NCBI GenBank assembly: GCA_003665825.1
Contig: QPFY01000077.1
Location: 1-19,372 of the forward strand
From: Microbotryum silenes-acaulis
Lineage: Eukaryota > Basidiomycota > Microbotryomycetes > Microbotryales > Microbotryaceae
Direction: 5' to 3'
Length of the DNA: 19,372 nucleotides
The notes under the pieces were generated by a model, which was not told the origin of the DNA, did no database searches, and was given only the letters and a program-made list of their open reading frames with translations. Positions 1 through 11,394 of this stretch are shown here, in pieces. Within the stretch, counting starts at the first letter, position 1; every line of letters begins with the position of its first letter. The translations under genes and the position numbers were made by a program.

Positions 1-3616
<3,616 letters not shown>

Positions 3617-3621
3617 GCGAA
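3617..3621. repeat. Target-site duplication GCGAA, right side of copia-A
   Basis: GCGAA follows the LTR end CTCATA here. The same five bases precede the LTR start at 15142-15146. Five bases is the usual duplication for Ty1/copia integrases. Confidence 0.85.
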
Positions 3622-4389
3622 GGCCCGGGGCGCGCGACGGTGAAGGCGCCCCAACCCACGAGCATGCCTGTGTCCTTAAGAAACGGCAGCCCCAAGATGG
3701 CGTCGTACGCAGTTACACGGCAAACGAAGAACGGTCGCAAACCGAGGTCGAGGGCGCCGGACAAAAAGAAGGCGGTGGCAAACACGGCACATCGGTCGGA
3801 CTTATCGTGGGTGCCGAGGCGCAAGTGCAGCGGCGCGGTCAAGCGAGCCGTCGCGAAGCTCGTGTCGGCCCGCACCACCTCCTGGTCCACCAAGTCCACC
3901 TCGGACCCAGAATCGATCAAACATCGCAAGACCCTTCCGGAAGGCAGCGTCCACGCGATGACGTTGCGGCGCGCGCAATGGCTGGCTCGACAGGTCGGTC
4001 GGGTTCGTCGATGTCGCTCAGGGACGCAGCGGACGCCAAGAGAGACACACCCGACGGTACAGGAATCTGGAGAGAGCTCACCGAAGCAGTCCTTTCCGCC
4101 TTGCGAGACGACACCACTTCCGGCCCCCAATAACGACACAAGCGCGACGCGGCATCAGCGTAAGACAAGACATCTTCCACTGCGTCAAACGCGATGTCAG
4201 CCCAGCTATCGTCGAGACGATGTCGATCTGCATCATTTGCCGGCACGGTTGGAGGCGAGCTACTTGATGAAGTCTGAACTTCAAAAGAAGAAAAGGCGAC
4301 GTCTTTCGCTCGTCCAACTAGGTCTGCGGGTGGGCAAGATCGGTGCGTCACTAAGGCGGATGAGGAACTCGACGGTCGAGTCAAATCAG
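3617..4389 (-). pseudogene. gypsy protease region (interrupted by copia-A)
   Basis: The aspartic protease that matures the Gag-Pol polyprotein is recognisable by LIDSGSEVDL, with the catalytic DSG at 3906-3914. Downstream is YDAILGLPFL, the usual ILG-x-P-F-L flap/end motif. A Ser-rich, poorly conserved linker to Gag lies upstream in a different frame (about 3917-4414), so at least one frameshift separates knuckle and protease. The frame runs to the GCGAA duplication and resumes in phase at 15146. Two other elements nearby have frames of 3 kb or more with no indels, so I read these frameshifts as genuine decay. Confidence 0.8.
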
Positions 4390-5626
4390 GCTCAAGGAGA
4401 AGGGGGAATCTCACCTGGGGTCCTCAACGTCACCTGAGGCCGACGACCATTTGTCCTCGTCCATGTCGGCAAAGGTGATCGCTGATATTTGGACGGTCGA
4501 GGGGGATTGTCGCTCCGCTGTACAATGCTGCGAGAAATGGCCGGCTTGACCGCAATTAAAACATGCCATGCTGGCGGGTACCCCACCCGATGCCGGCGAG
4601 AACCACGTCTTCCGATCCTTCCACAGGTGGGCCTGTTGCCATTTACCGGCGCGGTCCATCCATCGAGCTCAACGGATCTGGGTACGCTCGTCGTCGTTTG
4701 CCGTGGACGGGGCGGTGCGTGGCGTTTTCGCAATTGCTCCATAAGTCGCAGTACGAATCGGCGGGGTTGCAACTGATGTCGTGCCGGTGTCGTCGGCGAT
4801 GGCGGCCCAGTTGGTAACCTCATCAAGGGACGGGACAGTTCGTCCGAACCTCCCTATAGTCACAAGTGAGTTATCCCGATATTCCCGTAGCATACCGGCC
4901 CGCACTTCCCGCTTAGCCCCATCACTCAGCGATTGATAAAAGGTGGTGGCGAGTTGAAGGCCGAAAGGCTGAAGCTGGTGTTATTGTGCATAAACGCTCG
5001 GTACCGAGCACGCCATTCGCCCACATGGTCATAGGCACGAGACGCAGACTGACGGCACCCGTAGAAATCTTGGGACACTCGGTCGGCAAAGCCGGGATCC
5101 GGCCAACGACATCCTACTGCTGTCATCAGTGACGTCCAGCAATGAGGTCGCTCGTCCCGGACCGCATCCGTCATCGTATCAACGGCCCAGTTGTGCGGAG
5201 ACTGACGGCGCTGGGGCGATGTTGAACGAACGAATAAAGTCGCCACGAGCTGGATGACCCGGTTGGTGGTAAATAGGTCGGTGGTCGAAATGTCGCAAAG
5301 TAGAGACAAGTACGACTTCCCAAATGTAGTGAAAGTGACCAACCTATCTGGGTTATCCCCGGTCCAAAGCCCTTCCCGGTCGGGTAATGTCCCTCTCCAA
5401 CGAGAGCTGATCACCGCCGGGGAAGGGCCGTCCCTTCGTGCGCTGTAAGATTCCCCCCCAGGGGTACGAGCAAGGGGGTCAGCGGTATTGCCTGAACGTC
5501 CCAAAAATGTGTGCGGGGGACGTCCAGGGGGACCGATCTCACCGGCGTAAACTCCCCGGCCCGAGCTGCGGCTGGTTCAGAGAATCCGGCCCGCGCCACA
5601 GCTGGTTCAGGTGTGTTGAATTTCAT
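4390..5626 (-). pseudogene. gypsy Gag (capsid/nucleocapsid), frameshifted
   Basis: This is the structural Gag of a Ty3/gypsy element, which packages element RNA. The likely start is the ATG at 5624-5626 (MKFNTPEP). The frame then shifts near 5500. A capsid-like stretch around 4930-5150 (DPGFADRVSQDFYG, then HVGEWRARYRAF) resembles the retrotransposon gag family. It is followed in another frame by a Leu/Arg segment with TVPSLDEVTNWA near 4810-4850. The nucleocapsid CCHC knuckle lies at 4522-4563 (C-F-N-C, G-H, C). At least three frames are needed to cover the protein, so this copy is not functional as read. The same frame is open upstream to 5716, so an earlier start is possible. Confidence 0.75.
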
Positions 5627-6469
5627 TCTACTACAATCCTTCGAACACTTCAACCTTGCGCCGCAACTTACCCGGCCCGCCCATTTTCTTGCCTCGAGCG
5701 CCTTTCGCCTCGGCACCTTTTTCGCCGCCGCGCGCCTTCGCCTCGGCGCCTTCGCCTCGGCGCCTTCGCCCTCGCTGCCAAGCCGCCCCCCCAGTCTTTC
5801 GCCTCGGCGCCTTCGCCTTCGCAGCCAAGCCGCCCCCTTGTCTCCGCCTCCGCGCCAGCCTGCTCAACTCACGCTCGCGCGCCGCCGCCTCCACGCCGGG
5901 ACTTAGTCAGTCCGCACTCTCCAGCCTAGCCGAGCCAACGCCTCCGCCTCGCCACAGCCAGTTTGCCACCGCCGACCTCATGACCCATCGGCCATGCAGA
6001 ACATCGCCCACTCATGATGCCCGCGGTTCGCAACCTGAAGCCTGTCGTCACGGATCGCCTCACTCAACAACTCTGGATCGTGTAGATAAGTTTCCCCTCG
6101 TGTCCGTCGTCCAACACGGCATCCCTCAGAGCCTCGATGGTCCACTTGGAGTTCGGTCTTGAAGCTTCGCATTGTGTTAGCCCAGTTTGTCTTAGCGCGG
6201 CCCTTTGCTGGAACCTCACCCGACTTGCGCGCCCTCGCGCCTCTCTTCCTCTTCTCTACCGCTTCCCAACATTAGCTAGACCGCTAATCTTCGGTAGAGA
6301 ACAGATCGTCCAGCCGCACCGCGTTCGTCTCGTCAGACCGCGCCTGTGCCGCCGCACGACCTCTCCGCCCGGACCGTCCGTCGCAACCCTGCCACGTCGA
6401 CGCTCCTACAGTAGCCCTAGCGGTCGCTACACCAACCTCCCAAGGTCCTGCAGCCTACTTTTAACAGGA
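5627..6469. other. Unassigned interval with a GC-rich minisatellite
   Basis: No gene could be recognised here. The expected gypsy 5' LTR (TGTCAGGATGACAG read on the minus strand) is not present. At 5700-5850 there is a low-complexity tract. On the minus strand 5978-6172 gives a 64-codon frame, and an overlapping frame reads a short plausible peptide ([15 protein letters not shown]), which may be a broken coding relic. 6220-6270 is pyrimidine-rich on the plus strand. The origin of the interval is unknown. Confidence 0.5.
5700..5850. repeat. GC-rich minisatellite
   Basis: A 14-nt motif close to GCCTTCGCCTCGGC is repeated back to back near 5734-5775. A larger unit ending in GCCAAGCCGCCCCC occurs twice with a period of about 47 nt, starting near 5751 and 5798. 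On the minus strand it reads as an Ala/Lys/Arg-rich peptide, which I attribute to the repeat composition. Confidence 0.7.
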
Positions 6470-6747
6470 ACTAGCGACATGGTGGCCGACATCTTCACCA
6501 AGGCTCTCGGCCCTAAGGTGTTCTCGACGCACTGCCACGCCCTCGGCCTTCGCACTCGACACCCGCGGCTTGGGTCTGCCTCGCATTCGCGTGGGGGGGG
6601 TGTGAAGAGTCCACTCTCAGCTCGACAGGGGCGCCTCGGTCGTTGCGCGCGCCCGCTAGCCCGCCCCCTTGCGGAGGGGACTTAGACGCGCGCGACTGCC
6701 TTAGCGCGCCAGCGATTTCACCCGCGCCTGGGCCTATCCCAGCGCGG
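6470..6747 (+). mobile_element. Truncated copia-A-like relic: pol C-terminus, polypurine tract, partial LTR
   Basis: From about 6470 the sequence matches copia-A from about 3089 onward. It has the [12 protein letters not shown] coding end, a polypurine tract with eight G ending at 6600, and an LTR start (TGTGAAGAG) at 6601. It differs from copia-A at scattered substitutions (for example CCGCGGC for CCACGGC), so it is a separate copy. Its LTR has one GC-rich unit instead of two, an internal loss near 6720, and stops abruptly at 6747 where a gypsy LTR tip begins. As in copia-A, the pol frame continues through the tract into the LTR, stopping at 6683-6685. Confidence 0.85.
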
Positions 6748-6748
6748 G

Positions 6749-6785
6749 TGTCAGGATGACAGCAATACTCGAAGGAAGCCCCCAA
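6749..6785 (+). repeat. 37-bp gypsy LTR tip, inverted copy at 11337-11373
   Basis: TGTCAGGATGACAG and the following 23 bases are identical to the start of the gypsy 3' LTR read on the minus strand from 11373. The copy here is cut at 6785 by the start of the copia-B LTR. The first 13 bases are nearly self-complementary (TGTCA and TGACA around GGA). Confidence 0.85.
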
Positions 6786-7016
6786 TGTGAGGAATCCACT
6801 CTCCGCTCGGGTCAGGACTTAGGCGCGCGGAGCGAGCCGGGCGCGTCGGCCCAGGACTTGGGGCGCGCGGATCCCTTACTGTTAGATTCCTATTCATCAC
6901 TCTTGGCTATAACTACATTGCTGACGTAGTAGAGTTGATCGAATAGGTATGTTGAAATGACGATTCATCACTCTTGGCTATAACTACATTGCTGACGTAG
7001 TAGAGTTGATCGAATA
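6786..7016 (+). repeat. copia-B 5' LTR
   Basis: This 231-bp LTR starts TGTGAGGAATCC and ends CGAATA, immediately before the primer site. It carries a single GC-rich unit of the kind found three times in the inverted copy at 10885-11213. It is preceded by a gypsy LTR tip. The flanking five bases (CCCAA) have no partner at the other LTR, as expected for a rearranged element. Confidence 0.88.
6892..7016 (+). repeat. Twin 54-nt hairpin units at the end of the copia-B LTR
   Basis: The unit at 6892-6945 is repeated at 6963-7016 after a 17-nt spacer (GGTATGTTGAAATGACG). Each unit folds well: ATTCATCACTCT near its start pairs with AGAGTTGATCGAAT at its end apart from two bulges, and ACTAC pairs with GTAGT nearer the loop. 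Unit length, spacer and folding match copia-A, although much of the sequence does not. Confidence 0.85.
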
Positions 7017-7028
7017 GGTTATAAGCCC
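7017..7028 (+). promoter_or_regulatory. copia-B primer binding site (half-tRNA type, probably initiator Met)
   Basis: GGTTATAAGCCC begins at the first base after the LTR. It matches 11 of 12 bases of the complement of the anticodon arm of a typical eukaryotic initiator tRNA-Met (GGTTATGAGCCC). Internal tRNA priming from this arm is known for Drosophila copia and yeast Ty5. The single mismatch is at the same base as in copia-A. Confidence 0.55.
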
Positions 7029-7296
7029 ACGAGCCACCAGCCCCGCCGCTTGCAATTTTTCCCTCGAGCCCAGCCACTCGAGCCGCCCAGCCCATCGCAC
7101 CATCGCAGCATGGACAGCTCCCCGCCCCGCCTTCGCCCCCCAGGGACATCAGCTCCCCTGACCCTTCGATCAGCGTGCAAATCGCCACGCTACAGGCACA
7201 GCTTGCCGCTCTACAGGCCTCACAGCCCCCTGCCGCCGCCGCCGCCACCCGCCCGTCACTGCCACGCAGGCAAACACCGCCACCGCATCAAAAGTC

Positions 7297-10200
7297 GTGT
7301 TCCCCAAGCACGCTCGCCTTGACGGGCCTAAGTTGTTTACGAACTGGTTACGTCAACTCTGTCTCGCGCTTCCAAATCAAGTCCGTGGTTACGTTCTTGA
7401 CGGTGTCATTCCCCCGACGTGGACGGCCGACCAGCTTGCCGCCCGTGACGACGCCGCGCGTGAAATCATCGTTGGCTCGATCGACTCAGCCGACGTCTCA
7501 GCCACCCTCGACACCATCCCCAGCGACGACCTGTCGGCACCACGCATCTTCGCCGCACTCAAGGCTCGTTTCGCACCGGACGACGCCACTCGCACCCTCG
7601 AGTTGTTCGCCCGCCTTTGGGACTTCAGGAAGATGCCTGCCTCCGTCGAGGCGTACGACACGTGGCTCCGTGAATACATGTCGATCGCGCAGGAAATCCG
7701 CGACGCCAAAACCTCGCTCAACGACGTGCTCGCCATGGTCCCACCCTGCCTTGACAGCTTCCGACTCACGTTCACGGACGAGCAGCGCAACCAACGCGAC
7801 CTCCCGGAACTCACGACGCTGACGGACCGCATTCGCATCCAGCTTCGCTCGGCGGGACTCTCGTCATCGCACTCGGCCATGCTCGCCACCGCCTCCCCTT
7901 GTCCCGCCTGCCGCGCCCCCGGCCACCGTCTGCGCGACTGCACCTCACGGGCGACACACCCGCCCGCCGGCCCCTGCCGCCGCTGCCACAAGAAAGGTCA
8001 CTGGGCCCTCGACTGCAAGCACCGGGGCGAACAGAAACACACCGGCGACGACAACCAGGACGACATGTCTCTCCCCGCCGCTCAACAGCCTAACGTCGGC
8101 TATTTCGCCTCCTGCCTGTTCGCTCGCCGGCAACTCCCAACTGACGCCTTTGTAGTCGACTCGGGCGCCACGGCACACATGGTCGCCAATCGTTCTCTAT
8201 TCACGGCTTATTGCCAGACGGCGCACACCAAGATCGGCGGCATTGCCTGCGGTATCACGGCCATCGGCATGGGGGACGTAGCGTTCGTTGCCAAGACCGG
8301 ACATCCGATCACGCTGCGTGGCGTTCTGCACACGCCGGGCCTCCACGTCAACCTCCTTTCTGTCTCTCGCCTCTGCGACACCGACCGCGTTCGACTCGCC
8401 TTCACCAGCGACGGCATCGACATCGCCAAGGACGGCCAGGCCATTGCTCACGGTACCAGGGTTAACGACGGTCTCTACCTTTTGGACGCGGATCACACCA
8501 AGTGTCAGCAGCTTGCCCTTCTCTCGCGTTCTGAGTCTACCGTGCCCCTGCTTACCCTTCACCGCTGCCTCGGCCATCTTGCCCCATCCTCTATACAGAA
8601 GATGATCGCCGCAGGTTTGCTGGACGGGTTTGGGGCCGGGTACAGTGACAAAGACGTAGAGGAGTTTGTTTGCAATGCTTGCCTTGGTTCCAAAGGCCAC
8701 CGTCTTCCTTTTCCCGACTCTGAGTCGCATTCCCCCGAGAGACTTGGCCTCGTGCACAGCGATGTCCTTTCGTTCCCCACTCCGTCCTTGACCGGGAAGC
8801 GCTACCTTGTCACATTTCTTGACGACCACTCTCGCAAACTCTGGGCATACGCGATCGATCACAAAAGCGACGTCTTCCCGACCTTCCAGACTTGGCTCGC
8901 CGAAGTGGAGTTAGAGACGAACGCGCGTTTAAAAACCCTTCGCACCGACAACGGCGGGGAGTACCGATCGAACGCATTCACGGAGTTCTGCAAGTCCAGG
9001 GGCATTCGTCGTCAATACTCTATTCCCTACACACCTCAGCAAAACGGTCGTGCCGAACGTGTCAATCTCTCCATTGTCGAGGGCATCCTCGCCCTCCTTG
9101 CTGACTCCCATCTGCCGGCCACCTTTTGGGATGAAGCGGCTGCGTACTTCGTTTATTGCAAAAACAGGTGCTCACACTCAGCTTTGGCCAAACAGACTCC
9201 AGAATCCGTTTGGAACGGCCAACGCACCACCACCACCGCCCTCCACCCGTTCGGCTGCGCGGCCTGGCTCACGGTCGCGCCGGACCTTCGCAGCAAGCTC
9301 GACCCCAAGGCCGCGCGCGTGATCTTCACCGGTTACGACCTCGTCTCCAAGGCTTTCCGTTTCTTCGACCATTCTACCAACAAGGTTGTGATTGGCCGAA
9401 ATGCCACCTTCCTCGACGACGACTTCCCCGGCCTCCCAATCAACACGCCCGTCGATGCGGACAACACCGAACGCCAGTTCGTCATTCCCGCCGACACGCC
9501 CGCCCCCGCCGTCAAGACGAGGACCCCACTAGTAAGGTCGGCGCACATGGACGTCTCATCCTCTCTTGATGATTCTGCCATGAGCGCCGTTGACGTGGCC
9601 CCAGGGTACACTGGCGGATCCTTACTTAATTCTACAGATATCAGCCCCTCGCCGTCCCCGTCGCTTGTCCCGCTTTCGTCGCCCGCCACGTCCTCGGCCG
9701 GAGGACCGTCCCTCGATGACTCGGACGACCCGCTTGACCTCCTCAACTCCAACACCGCGGTTCGCCTCAACCTGATGGACGTACATCGATCCGACGACGA
9801 CACCCTGGTGACGCCCGCACCCGCCATTGCCCCCGCTGAACAGCCCTCCGATGACGACTCCCCTGATGAGATCGATTTCCTCTCTCGCCACCACCGCGCC
9901 TTCATCGCCACAGACGACGACGACCCCACCCTCGACGCCATCGAGCCCGTCAAGTTGATTACTAGCGATCCTCAGACCTGGCGCGAAGCAATGTCCAGCG
10001 ACGAGCACGACATCTGGGCTCAGGCTGCCGCCGCCGAGTTCACCGCCATGCGCGACGACTTCAAGGTGTTCACCATCGAGCCTCGATCCTCCGTACCGCC
10101 GGGCGCCACTATCGTCACCTCCAAGTTCGTCTGGAAGACCAAACGCGACGCACGTGGCGAAGTCACGGGGCACAAGGCACGCCTTGTAGCGCAAGGTAAC

Positions 10201-10917
10201 CGCCAACGCGACGGCATCGATTTCTCGGAGACTTTCGCACCCGTCGCCCGTTTCTCCTCCATTCGCTGCCTCCTTGCCCTCGCCGCTGCCAACGGTTACC
10301 ACGTTCATCAGGCCGACATCGACAAGGCTTACCTCCACGGCGAGCTCGATCACGATATCTGGATGACGACGCCACGAGGTTTCGACTTCCCGAGCGATAA
10401 GATTCTCCGCCTGCGGCGCTCAATCTACGGTCTCAAGCAGGCCGGTCGCATCTGGAATCGCCACATTGACACATCACTCAGGAGTCTCGGGTACAAGGCA
10501 ACGGGCACTGATCACTGCATTTACTCTCACATTGATGATCAGCAACGGCCCCATTATATCGCCTTGTATGTCGACGATCTCCTCATTGTCAGCCCCGCCC
10601 TCGACGAGATCGAACGCGTCATCTCCGGCCTCGAACAGCGATACGGCGTCAAACGGCTCGGCCCCGCGGAATACATCCTCGGCATCCAAATCCGCCGCCT
10701 GGACGACGGCTCCATTGCCCTATCCCAGGAACGCTACATCATGGACGTGCTCGCCCGGTTTCACTTCGACACCACGACACGCGGCGCTACGGTGCCAATG
10801 ACGCCCGGCCTCTCGCTCACGGCAGTTCCGGGTCAGGGAACGGAGCGCATTCGATCGTGGTACCTACAAGCCATTGGCTCCCTCTATTCGATCAACTCTA
10901 CTACGTCAGCGATGTAG
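7297..10917 (+). CDS. copia-B Gag-Pol polyprotein (gag, protease, integrase, RT; C-terminus lost)
   Basis: This single open frame encodes a Ty1/copia polyprotein. In order: a Gag capsid beginning FPKHARLDG; two CCHC knuckles at 7900-7941 and 7975-8016; protease VVDSGATAH with the Asp at 8158-8160; the HHCC finger; and an integrase core with Asp 8761-8763, Asp 8947-8949 and Glu 9055-9057 (DD35E). RT follows, with [17 protein letters not shown] and catalytic YVDD at 10567-10578. The natural start is probably the ATG at 7110. That frame is offset by one base from the main frame, with a slip in the C/GCC-rich stretch at 7120-7250, so gag's first 60 or so codons are disturbed. The last ten codons after 10884 come from the inverted LTR, so RNase H is absent and the element cannot be autonomous. 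Confidence 0.9.
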   Translation: MFPKHARLDGPKLFTNWLRQLCLALPNQVRGYVLDGVIPPTWTADQLAARDDAAREIIVGSIDSADVSATLDTIPSDDLSAPRIFAALKARFAPDDATRTLELFARLWDFRKMPASVEAYDTWLREYMSIAQEIRDAKTSLNDVLAMVPPCLDSFRLTFTDEQRNQRDLPELTTLTDRIRIQLRSAGLSSSHSAMLATASPCPACRAPGHRLRDCTSRATHPPAGPCRRCHKKGHWALDCKHRGEQKHTGDDNQDDMSLPAAQQPNVGYFASCLFARRQLPTDAFVVDSGATAHMVANRSLFTAYCQTAHTKIGGIACGITAIGMGDVAFVAKTGHPITLRGVLHTPGLHVNLLSVSRLCDTDRVRLAFTSDGIDIAKDGQAIAHGTRVNDGLYLLDADHTKCQQLALLSRSESTVPLLTLHRCLGHLAPSSIQKMIAAGLLDGFGAGYSDKDVEEFVCNACLGSKGHRLPFPDSESHSPERLGLVHSDVLSFPTPSLTGKRYLVTFLDDHSRKLWAYAIDHKSDVFPTFQTWLAEVELETNARLKTLRTDNGGEYRSNAFTEFCKSRGIRRQYSIPYTPQQNGRAERVNLSIVEGILALLADSHLPATFWDEAAAYFVYCKNRCSHSALAKQTPESVWNGQRTTTTALHPFGCAAWLTVAPDLRSKLDPKAARVIFTGYDLVSKAFRFFDHSTNKVVIGRNATFLDDDFPGLPINTPVDADNTERQFVIPADTPAPAVKTRTPLVRSAHMDVSSSLDDSAMSAVDVAPGYTGGSLLNSTDISPSPSPSLVPLSSPATSSAGGPSLDDSDDPLDLLNSNTAVRLNLMDVHRSDDDTLVTPAPAIAPAEQPSDDDSPDEIDFLSRHHRAFIATDDDDPTLDAIEPVKLITSDPQTWREAMSSDEHDIWAQAAAAEFTAMRDDFKVFTIEPRSSVPPGATIVTSKFVWKTKRDARGEVTGHKARLVAQGNRQRDGIDFSETFAPVARFSSIRCLLALAAANGYHVHQADIDKAYLHGELDHDIWMTTPRGFDFPSDKILRLRRSIYGLKQAGRIWNRHIDTSLRSLGYKATGTDHCIYSHIDDQQRPHYIALYVDDLLIVSPALDEIERVISGLEQRYGVKRLGPAEYILGIQIRRLDDGSIALSQERYIMDVLARFHFDTTTRGATVPMTPGLSLTAVPGQGTERIRSWYLQAIGSLYSINSTTSAM
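9532..9637 (+). other. Candidate intron in copia-B, between integrase and RT
   Basis: This 106-nt segment runs from GTAAGG to TCTACAG. It matches copia-A's 1148-1253 at about 102 of 106 positions, while coding DNA on both sides differs at many third positions. CTTAC and TTAAT near the 3' end fit fungal branch sites. Removal would shift the frame and end translation at 9773-9775. No transcript evidence is available here. Confidence 0.4.
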
Positions 10918-11213
10918 TTATAGCCAAGAGTGATCAATCTCATTTCAACATACCTATTCGATCAACTCTACTACGTCAGCGATGTAGTTATAGCCAAGAG
11001 TGATGAATAGGAATCTAACAGTAAGGGAGCCGCGCGCTCCAAGTCCTCAGCCAGCGAGCCTCGGGGCTGAGCCAATGTGCCAGGCTCGCTGCGCGCGCCT
11101 AAGTCCTGGGCCGATGCGCCCGGCTCGCTCCGCGCGCCTAAGCCCTGGGCCGATGCGCCCGGCTCGCTCCGCGCGCCTAAGTCCTGACCCGAGTGGAGAG
11201 TGGATTCCTCACA
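10885..11213 (-). repeat. Inverted complete copia-B LTR
   Basis: Read on the minus strand, this LTR starts TGTGAGG at 11213 and ends CGAATA at 10885. It is 329 bp against 231 bp for the 5' LTR; the extra length is two further 39-bp GC-rich units. Both twin 54-nt units are present, with a few substitutions. On its TG side it joins the gypsy LTR at 11214. On its ATA side it joins copia-B RT sequence. The bases outside the two ends (CCCAG and GAGGG on the minus strand) do not form a target duplication, so it is not a simple solo-LTR insertion. Confidence 0.88.
11099..11190. repeat. 39-bp GC-rich tandem units in the inverted copia-B LTR
   Basis: Units starting CTAAGTCCTGGGCCG begin at 11099, 11138 and 11177 (the last partial), a period of 39 bp. 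A degenerate unit lies just before them. The 5' LTR at 6786 has about one unit, so copy number varies between LTRs of this family. Confidence 0.85.
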
Positions 11214-11373
11214 CTGGGCGCATCGAACCCTCGACCACCGAGTGCGCGCCCACGCGCCTCACGCCTACGCCATCACGCCGACGATGCTTGAAACAAGGCA
11301 AGCATCCGGTCAAGTCAACTCTACCCGCATATAGCCTTGGGGGCTTCCTTCGAGTATTGCTGTCATCCTGACA
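11214..11373 (-). repeat. gypsy 3' LTR, first 160 bp
   Basis: The LTR starts TGTCAGGATGACAG at 11373, directly after the polypurine tract, and is interrupted at 11214 by the copia-B LTR. Its first 37 bp recur in the opposite orientation at 6749-6785. A hairpin (GGGCGCA pairing with TGCGCGCCC, one bulge) lies at about 11216-11251. The remaining part of this LTR is not in the window. Confidence 0.8.
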
Positions 11374-11390
11374 CTGTCCCCCCCAGAAGG
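11374..11390 (-). promoter_or_regulatory. gypsy polypurine tract
   Basis: On the minus strand the tract reads CCTTCTGGGGGGGACAG. It sits between the pol stop codon at 11395-11397 and the LTR start at 11373, the expected place for plus-strand priming. Confidence 0.75.
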
Positions 11391-11394
11391 AAGT

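Larger units (their letters stand above)
3617..5626 (-). mobile_element. Ty3/gypsy chromovirus, gag-protease part
   Basis: The minus strand carries a degraded Gag with a CCHC knuckle, then a retropepsin-type protease, and is cut at 3617 by the copia-A insertion. The rest of the element (RT to chromodomain and start of the 3' LTR) is at 15146-11214 on the same strand. The frame across the copia-A duplication is continuous, so both parts belong to one gypsy copy or to copies duplicated after the insertion. I could not find the 5' LTR beyond the gag start. Confidence 0.85.
6786..11213 (+). mobile_element. Ty1/copia element copia-B, 3'-truncated and closed by an inverted LTR
   Basis: The order is a 5' LTR in plus orientation, primer site, gag, protease, integrase, most of RT, then a complete copia-B LTR in minus orientation joined exactly by its 3' terminus to the RT sequence at 10884/10885. 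The last part of RT, RNase H, the polypurine tract and a plus-oriented 3' LTR are missing. The proteins are close to copia-A (RT almost identical in amino acids) while the DNA differs widely, so this is a sister family. The internal coding region is open over 3.6 kb, so decay is recent. Confidence 0.85.

Noticed and set aside
4405..4420. Splice donor between gypsy gag and protease (AGGTGAGA)
   Set aside because: The change of frame here is matched by several others in gag and RT, and I saw no paired acceptor. Decay is the simpler reading.
5734..5840. CRISPR array
   Set aside because: The short repeats are contiguous without unique spacers, and the context is eukaryotic retrotransposon DNA.
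5631..5894. Small basic protein on the minus strand (Ala/Lys/Arg-rich)
   Set aside because: It is largely the translation of the GC-rich minisatellite. No conserved domain or convincing start is seen.
10885..11213. Simple solo LTR of copia-B
   Set aside because: The five bases outside each end differ (CCCAG and GAGGG), and one flank is copia-B RT while the other is gypsy LTR.
11216..11251. tRNA-like 3' half (GGGTTCGAT and GCGCCC on the minus strand)
   Set aside because: The stretch is only a 36-nt hairpin with GGGCGC at the other end. There is no D arm, no anticodon arm and no room for them. It lies inside the gypsy LTR.
6749..11373. DNA transposon with 37-bp terminal inverted repeats
   Set aside because: The right repeat directly follows a polypurine tract and the gypsy pol stop, so it is an LTR start. 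The interior is copia retrotransposon with no transposase.
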